Shown piece by piece: positions 60,193 to 64,000 of a DNA stretch of 64,000 nucleotides. The position numbers and the translations under genes were made by a program. The stretch's first letter is position 1, and every line of letters begins with the position of its first letter. The notes beneath the pieces are model-generated. The model did not search any database. It saw only the letters and a program-made list of their open reading frames with translations, and was not told the DNA's origin. The DNA is taken from assembly GCA_944384905.1 (NCBI GenBank), contig CALWVE010000031.1, forward strand, positions 124,001-188,000, in the 5' to 3' direction. This DNA comes from an uncultured Clostridia bacterium. Its GTDB lineage: Bacteria; Bacillota; Clostridia; Oscillospirales; Acutalibacteraceae.

Positions 60193-61293
60193 TTTGTTTT
60201 CACTCAGTCTGCCGTTATACCAGCCGATCTTTCCATTCTTTTTGATGAGGCTGCTCCGCTGGGTTTGGCAAATCACCGAAACGCTTTCTCCCGCACAAAC
60301 CGGAAGATAACCGTTCGAAGAATCGTCGCAGAAAAGCTGACCTTTTTGTTCCCATAAGTCTTCCTTGAGCACATGCAGGATTTTCCCGCTGCTTACATGG
60401 CGTACCAGGCAGATTTCTTCCCCGTCTTCCAGCATTTCCACGCGGCAATCCGGCCAGCAGAACGAAATATCGGGCAGGCGCCCCGCTTGGTCGTCTAACG
60501 CCTGTTTGACCGGAAGCAAATCAAAAGATGCAAAGCAATAATCACTTTGAGAGCCGTCCGGCAGGATCATGGCGTTTAATTGCCCCATATTTTTGATCAT
60601 ACAGCCGCCGTCTATGCTGATGATCTTTCGATTTGGTTCTACATACGGCATACAATCGAAATAACCTTTCGAATACAAGCTGCTCGGCCAATGCCCTACG
60701 ACAACCGGTTTGGAAAAAGAGATCGGATACGCCAAAAAATCATCGAATTTCATCAGATCAAAAGCGCAGGCGTTTTTCTCGCTGAAAATATCTGTGTCTC
60801 TCAGGCCGCCGTGGACAAACGTGAAATTCGGCGTTTCCAAAATCGTGGGCATATTGGCGATAAAATCGAATTCCGCCGCAAAATGCGCTTTAAGCTCTTT
60901 GCAAAATGCAGACGCCGGAAGATCATCCGGCAATCCGAGCTGCTTGCGCATTTCGCCGAGAACGGAAGAACGCACCGTACAGTAGCGATTGAGTATATCC
61001 TGTTCTTCGGCCGGATATTCGCGGTAAATCAGCCCGCGGACATACGCGTCATTGTTGCCACACACCGTATAAACTGTCTGTTTTTTCGAAAGTTCCATCA
61101 GCCATTGCAGACAGCGAAGGTTTTCCGGTCCGCGTTCAATGATATCCCCGTTAATGACCAGAATATCCTCGGGCGAGAAGTGAATTTTTTTGAGAAGCCC
61201 CTGTAAATACGCAAAAGCGCCGTGGATATCGCTGATCACAATCACGCGGCGCCCTGTGGGAAAGCTTGCTTTTTGAACAGTGGTTTTCAGCAC
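60190..61293 (-). CDS. Metallophosphoesterase (PPP-type) with extra C-terminal domain
   Basis: The 367-residue protein has the serine/threonine phosphatase-like metal motifs I-S-D-I-H-G near residue 20, I-N-G-D-I-I-E-R-G near 46, C-G-N-N-D-A-Y near 78 and V-H-G-G-L-R-D near 160, with V-V-G-H-W-P near 198. Residues 255-367 are a separate beta-rich region of unknown type, ending in a short SH3-like stretch with K-K-N-G-K-I-G-W-Y-N-G-R-L. Substrate may be a phosphoprotein or nucleotide such as Ap4A. The start is GTG at 61293, preceded by GGGAG. Confidence 0.82.
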   Translation of the reverse strand: MLKTTVQKASFPTGRRVIVISDIHGAFAYLQGLLKKIHFSPEDILVINGDIIERGPENLRCLQWLMELSKKQTVYTVCGNNDAYVRGLIYREYPAEEQDILNRYCTVRSSVLGEMRKQLGLPDDLPASAFCKELKAHFAAEFDFIANMPTILETPNFTFVHGGLRDTDIFSEKNACAFDLMKFDDFLAYPISFSKPVVVGHWPSSLYSKGYFDCMPYVEPNRKIISIDGGCMIKNMGQLNAMILPDGSQSDYCFASFDLLPVKQALDDQAGRLPDISFCWPDCRVEMLEDGEEICLVRHVSSGKILHVLKEDLWEQKGQLFCDDSSNGYLPVCAGESVSVICQTQRSSLIKKNGKIGWYNGRLSENK

Positions 61294-61328
61294 AAATCAT
61301 TCACTCCCGGATTCCTGTTTTGCCATAA

Positions 61329-61357
61329 ATTATAGCATGAACGCCGGGAATTGTAAA
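61329..61357 (-). promoter_or_regulatory. Promoter of the metallophosphoesterase gene
   Basis: On the minus strand TTTACA (61352-61357) and extended TGCTATAAT (hexamer 61329-61334) are 17 bp apart. Confidence 0.75.
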
Positions 61358-61367
61358 CTGCGTGCCC

Positions 61368-61661
61368 TCATCCGAACAAGCCTGAAAGGAAACCCTGCCG
61401 TTGTTTGGATTTAAAAACCACCGCATTTTCGCAGGTGACCAGAATCGTTTCTTCCCCGATCACAGCCACATCTGTCCAGGGAATGACACAGTCTTCGCTA
61501 TGGCCAAACAGACCAAACCATTTGGGACGGCCGTAAATCACCATCGCGTTGATATTGGCCGTTACGGTATCCAGTTCCACATCGCTGACATAGCCGATCC
61601 GCGAACCGTCTTTCATACTGATGACCTCCTTGTTGCGAAGGTCGTTGAGTCTGCACAGCAT
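61368..61661 (-). CDS. YlmC/YmxH family PRC-barrel protein
   Basis: The 97-residue protein has a PRC-barrel-like fold with L-N-D-L-R-N-K-E-V-I near the start, D-G-S-R-I-G-Y-V-S-D-V-E-L-D near residue 20, and I-P-W-T-D-V-A-V-I-G-E-E-T-I-L-V near 63. This matches the YlmC/YmxH family linked to sporulation in Firmicutes. GGAGG lies eight bases before the ATG at 61661, so the longer frame upstream is not used. It lies 43 bp downstream of the GHL10 gene and may share its transcript. Confidence 0.87.
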   Translation of the reverse strand: MLCRLNDLRNKEVISMKDGSRIGYVSDVELDTVTANINAMVIYGRPKWFGLFGHSEDCVIPWTDVAVIGEETILVTCENAVVFKSKQRQGFLSGLFG

Positions 61662-61704
61662 AAGCTGCCTCCTTTCAAAACGTTCACGCAGTCGGCCGGC
61701 AGCT

Positions 61705-62952
61705 TTAAGCCAACACTGCCAACGCATGATCGATCTCCTCCGATGCCTGCTTGGAAACAACCTGATCCCAAGCGTAGAATACAAATCCGTCCGCACCAGC
61801 CTGGCGTCCCTGCTCAATTTCACGAGCCAGAATATCGCTTTGATTCTGCCAGGCGCCGTTATCCACGTCGCTCCCTGCCTTATAGGCCGCCAAACCGATA
61901 TAGAGTTTTACGTTTTCGGCGCGAGGCAAGGCGAGCCATCCGGCTAAAGCCTCGTCAAACGGTACGGGCGCGCTTTCTTCGGTGCTAAAATACAGCTGTG
62001 GACAAATGTAATCGATATACCCTTCCACCGCACACCAAGCCGTCACATCGGCGGAAAGCGGTTCGTTTCCACTCACTACACCGGTCGGCGCGATGCCGAA
62101 TACCACCTGGGGATTGGCATGCTTAACAGCCGCATAAACCTGAGAAACAAGCGCGTTGATGTTGCTTTTTCGCCACTCTTCCCGGCTCAGCGGAGTTGCG
62201 CCTTCTTCTATTCCGTCGCAATATAAACCGTAAGAAACATTGTCGGCCTCCGGTTCACCCGCAGGATAGAAGTAGTCGTCAAAATGGATTCCGTCTACAT
62301 CGTAGTGCTCAACAATTTCTACGACACCGGCTGTAATGTACTCCCGAACTTTGCTATAGCCCGGATCATAATAGATTCCGTCTGCGCAGCGCAAAAAATA
62401 ATCGGCGTTTTCGGCCTGCCATGCGATATAGGGATTATCCGGACTGAAAGAAGCCGGTGTGCTGTTTAAGGAAACACGCAGCGGATTAACCCAGGCGTGA
62501 ATTTGCAAACCGGCCGCATGCGCTTTTTCCACCATATAAGCGAGCGGATCGTAACCGGGGTCTTTCCCCTGTTCGCCTGTTAAAATATGTGACCATGGGA
62601 AATAGGCGGATGCATACAAAGCGTCGCCGAATGGGCGGACATGTACAAACAAAGCATTAAATCCGCGAGCAGACGCTTCTTCTACAATATTGTCAAAATG
62701 CGAGCAAAAGGCTTCCTCTGTTTTCTCCTCCAAGTTCAAAGACAGATATGGAATCCACACGCCGACGAGTTCATCTGATTCCGACATTTCTGTTGGAGAA
62801 CCAGATACATTCGGCTGAGATTCAGGGGTTGATTCCGGTTGTGCGGGATGTGTCTGGCCGGCTCCAATCGGGCTCCAAGCCGCCAAAATTACCGCCAGAA
62901 CTAACGCGGCTAATTGGAACATCCACATTTTTTGGATTGGTTTCTTGCGCAT
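61705..62952 (-). CDS. GHL10/YngK-like secreted glycoside hydrolase
   Basis: The 415-residue protein has an N-terminal hydrophobic signal or anchor segment (residues 10-30), a Pro/Ser/Glu-rich linker (about 33-60) and a TIM-barrel GHL10 domain (PF02638-like) with G-V-W-I-P-Y, F-V-H-V-R-P-F-G-D-A-L-Y, H-A-W-V-N-P-L-R and V-D-G-I-H-F-D-D-Y-F-Y-P, typical of YngK relatives. They are thought to act on peptidoglycan glycan strands or other cell-surface polysaccharides. The ATG at 62952 follows GGAGG. It is presumed extracellular and membrane-anchored. Confidence 0.87.
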   Translation of the reverse strand: MRKKPIQKMWMFQLAALVLAVILAAWSPIGAGQTHPAQPESTPESQPNVSGSPTEMSESDELVGVWIPYLSLNLEEKTEEAFCSHFDNIVEEASARGFNALFVHVRPFGDALYASAYFPWSHILTGEQGKDPGYDPLAYMVEKAHAAGLQIHAWVNPLRVSLNSTPASFSPDNPYIAWQAENADYFLRCADGIYYDPGYSKVREYITAGVVEIVEHYDVDGIHFDDYFYPAGEPEADNVSYGLYCDGIEEGATPLSREEWRKSNINALVSQVYAAVKHANPQVVFGIAPTGVVSGNEPLSADVTAWCAVEGYIDYICPQLYFSTEESAPVPFDEALAGWLALPRAENVKLYIGLAAYKAGSDVDNGAWQNQSDILAREIEQGRQAGADGFVFYAWDQVVSKQASEEIDHALAVLA

Positions 62953-63013
62953 TTGATCATCCTCCGTTTTACAACTTCGGTACAGCGTATGCCCCACGAG
63001 CGCAATTTATGCA

Positions 63014-63045
63014 CAAAAAAGAGCAGGCCAAGCGACCTGCTCATT
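63014..63045 (-). terminator. Terminator after the hemolysin III gene
   Basis: GAGCAGG (63021-63027) pairs with CCTGCTC (63036-63042); on the minus strand TTTTTT follows. Confidence 0.88.
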
Positions 63046-63061
63046 TAGAATGGATACTGTT

Positions 63062-63748
63062 TTATCGGGCTGCCACGGAAAAGACAACCATAAAGTGGCA
63101 CAAACTTCCGGCCAACACAAACAAATGCCAGACAAAATGAATATAGGCATGCTTTTTTCCAAGACCGTAAAAGACGGCGCCCACTGTGTAGGCGATTCCT
63201 CCGGCCAGCAGGAACCAGAATTCAAAGGCGTTGATCGCCTGAATCAGAGAAGGCAGCACGAAAACCACAGCCCAGCCCATGCCCAGATAGCAAACCATGG
63301 AAAAAATACGGAAGCGTTTCATATCCACGGCGTTGAGCACGATGCCCAACACAGCGCCGCCCCAGACGACCGACAGCAAAGCAATTCCGGTAGCTCCGGG
63401 AAGGCAGAGCAGCGTCAGCGGCGTATAGGTGCCTGCAATCAGCAGGTAGATCGTACAATGATCCAGAATGCGGAATACTTTTTTCGCCCGGTTAACGCCC
63501 AGCGAATGATACAGCGTGGAGATCAAATACAGCAAGATCATGGAAACGCCGTAAATCGTAACGCTTGTTACGGTTAGCGCATCATGACGCCCAAAAACGA
63601 GCAAGATCACCAGCTGAACAGCCCCCATGAGCACGCCCACTCCATGTGAAAGCGCATTGCAGATTTCTTCTCCCAGCGAATAAACGGGCAAACCCAGGCG
63701 AAGCCTTTTTTCCCGATGTAATTCCGAAATCAGCGTTGTTGCAGCCAT
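63062..63748 (-). CDS. Hemolysin III/PAQR family membrane protein
   Basis: The 228-residue protein has seven predicted membrane helices. Characteristic residues are E-E-I-C-N-A-L-S-H-G-V-G in the first helix, S-T-L-Y-H-S-L near residue 85 and H-x-x-W-H-L-F-V near the C-terminus, the conserved Ser, Asp and His metal-site pattern of the PAQR/YqfA/TrhA group. Some relatives influence membrane fluidity or hydrolyse ceramide-like lipids. GGAGG precedes the ATG at 63748, so the ATG at 63784 is not needed. Confidence 0.9.
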   Translation of the reverse strand: MAATTLISELHREKRLRLGLPVYSLGEEICNALSHGVGVLMGAVQLVILLVFGRHDALTVTSVTIYGVSMILLYLISTLYHSLGVNRAKKVFRILDHCTIYLLIAGTYTPLTLLCLPGATGIALLSVVWGGAVLGIVLNAVDMKRFRIFSMVCYLGMGWAVVFVLPSLIQAINAFEFWFLLAGGIAYTVGAVFYGLGKKHAYIHFVWHLFVLAGSLCHFMVVFSVAAR

Positions 63749-63811
63749 ATGCGTCCTCCTTTTTCGATTATAAAAACAGCACAAGTAGTTTTTAAAACCA
63801 GTTATACTATT

Positions 63812-63839
63812 ATTATACCCAAAAAGAAAGGCCTGTCAA
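63812..63839 (-). promoter_or_regulatory. Promoter of the hemolysin III gene
   Basis: On the minus strand TTGACA (63834-63839) and TATAAT (63812-63817) are 16 bp apart, with a start near 63805. Confidence 0.75.
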
Positions 63840-63866
63840 GCTGAGCGCACGAAATTAACAAATGTT

Positions 63867-64000
63867 TTACAGTTTTAAATCGTTCTCAAACGGCGGTACA
63901 TAGGCCTGATCGGCAGACGACAATTCCTGTACATATCCCAAAAGATCCAGATTTTCCAACACGGCGGATACCCGATCGAGTTCTTCCTGCGTAAGGGTAC
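63867..64000 (-). CDS. C-terminus of an unidentified protein, partial
   Basis: A minus-strand frame enters from the window edge and ends in TAA at 63867-63869, giving 43 residues. It starts T-L-T-Q-E-E-L-D-R-V and ends P-P-F-E-N-D-L-K-L, with no stop before it. Reading frame and codon choice look like those of neighbouring genes. I do not recognise the family from so short a piece. Confidence 0.6.
   Translation of the reverse strand, partial: TLTQEELDRVSAVLENLDLLGYVQELSSADQAYVPPFENDLKL

Noticed and set aside
1..64000. CRISPR arrays, rRNA genes and insertion sequences
   Set aside because: Looked for on both strands; no regularly spaced repeats, rRNA sequence or transposase-like frame was seen.

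Overview
The window is a continuous piece of chromosome from a low-to-mid-GC Gram-positive anaerobe, most likely a Clostridia member of the Oscillospiraceae/Ruminococcaceae type. The evidence is two T-box leaders (tyrS, serS), a glmS ribozyme, MurT/GatD-like proteins, LytR-CpsA-Psr, DivIVA and SepF, YlbF, RqcH, the YlmC/YmxH family and a CwlD-like amidase (both families typical of spore formers), AGGAGG-type ribosome binding sites, and many sigma-A promoters with 17-bp spacers. No plasmid, prophage, IS element or CRISPR array was recognised. About 56 protein genes and one tRNA gene are supported.

Layout. 1-2.9 kb (+): the end of tsaB, then rpiB, a histidine phosphatase and a HAD hydrolase. 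2.9-4.5 kb (-): tyrS with a Tyr T-box. 4.5-6.3 kb (+): a processive GT2 glycosyltransferase behind a consensus promoter with a palindrome at its start site, then a lipoprotein. 6.3-8.5 kb (-): a MurT/GatD-like pair whose GatD-like subunit lacks both glutaminase catalytic residues. 8.6-11.9 kb (-): a GH3 N-acetylglucosaminidase and a MATE exporter. 12.1-14.7 kb (+): a MIF-like tautomerase and glmS. 14.7-18.0 kb (-): asd-dapA-dapB plus a free-standing ACT-domain protein, giving the lysine/diaminopimelate branch. 18.0-22.5 kb: queA and tgt (queuosine tRNA modification), yajC and a small membrane protein on +; an XRE membrane regulator and a lipoprotein on -.

22.5-26.5 kb holds two tyrosine recombinases around a polytopic membrane protein; the first lacks the usual catalytic lysine. 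26.5-31.1 kb (-) is a compact surface-polysaccharide operon (LCP, sugar-phosphate transferase, Glf, DUF4422 glycosyltransferase). 31.3-33.7 kb (+): a membrane dipeptidase and a PatB/MalY C-S lyase. 33.8-40.2 kb (-): radA, a cell-wall amidase, an aminotransferase with hisC, and asnS. A tRNA-Ser(GGA) gene lies at 40.4 kb on +.

40.5-58.6 kb (-) is a long co-directional housekeeping run. In transcription order it is serS, DUF1858, trmK, nif3-like, rqcH, miaB, ylbF, mutS, mutL, miaA, a HlyD-like protein, yggS, sepF, divIVA, lspA, rluD, comEA. Many junctions overlap, notably mutL/miaA, miaA/HlyD-like, HlyD-like/yggS and lspA/rluD. 58.7-64 kb: a sulfatase on +, then on - a metallophosphoesterase, a YlmC/YmxH protein, a GHL10 glycoside hydrolase, a hemolysin-III protein and the C-terminus of an unidentified gene.

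No clearly new multi-gene system is visible. The best candidates for something undescribed are the MurT/GatD-like pair without a glutaminase, the Xer-like recombinase with Ser for Lys, the orphan ACT protein of the lysine operon, and several promoter-embedded palindromes whose regulators are not in the window.
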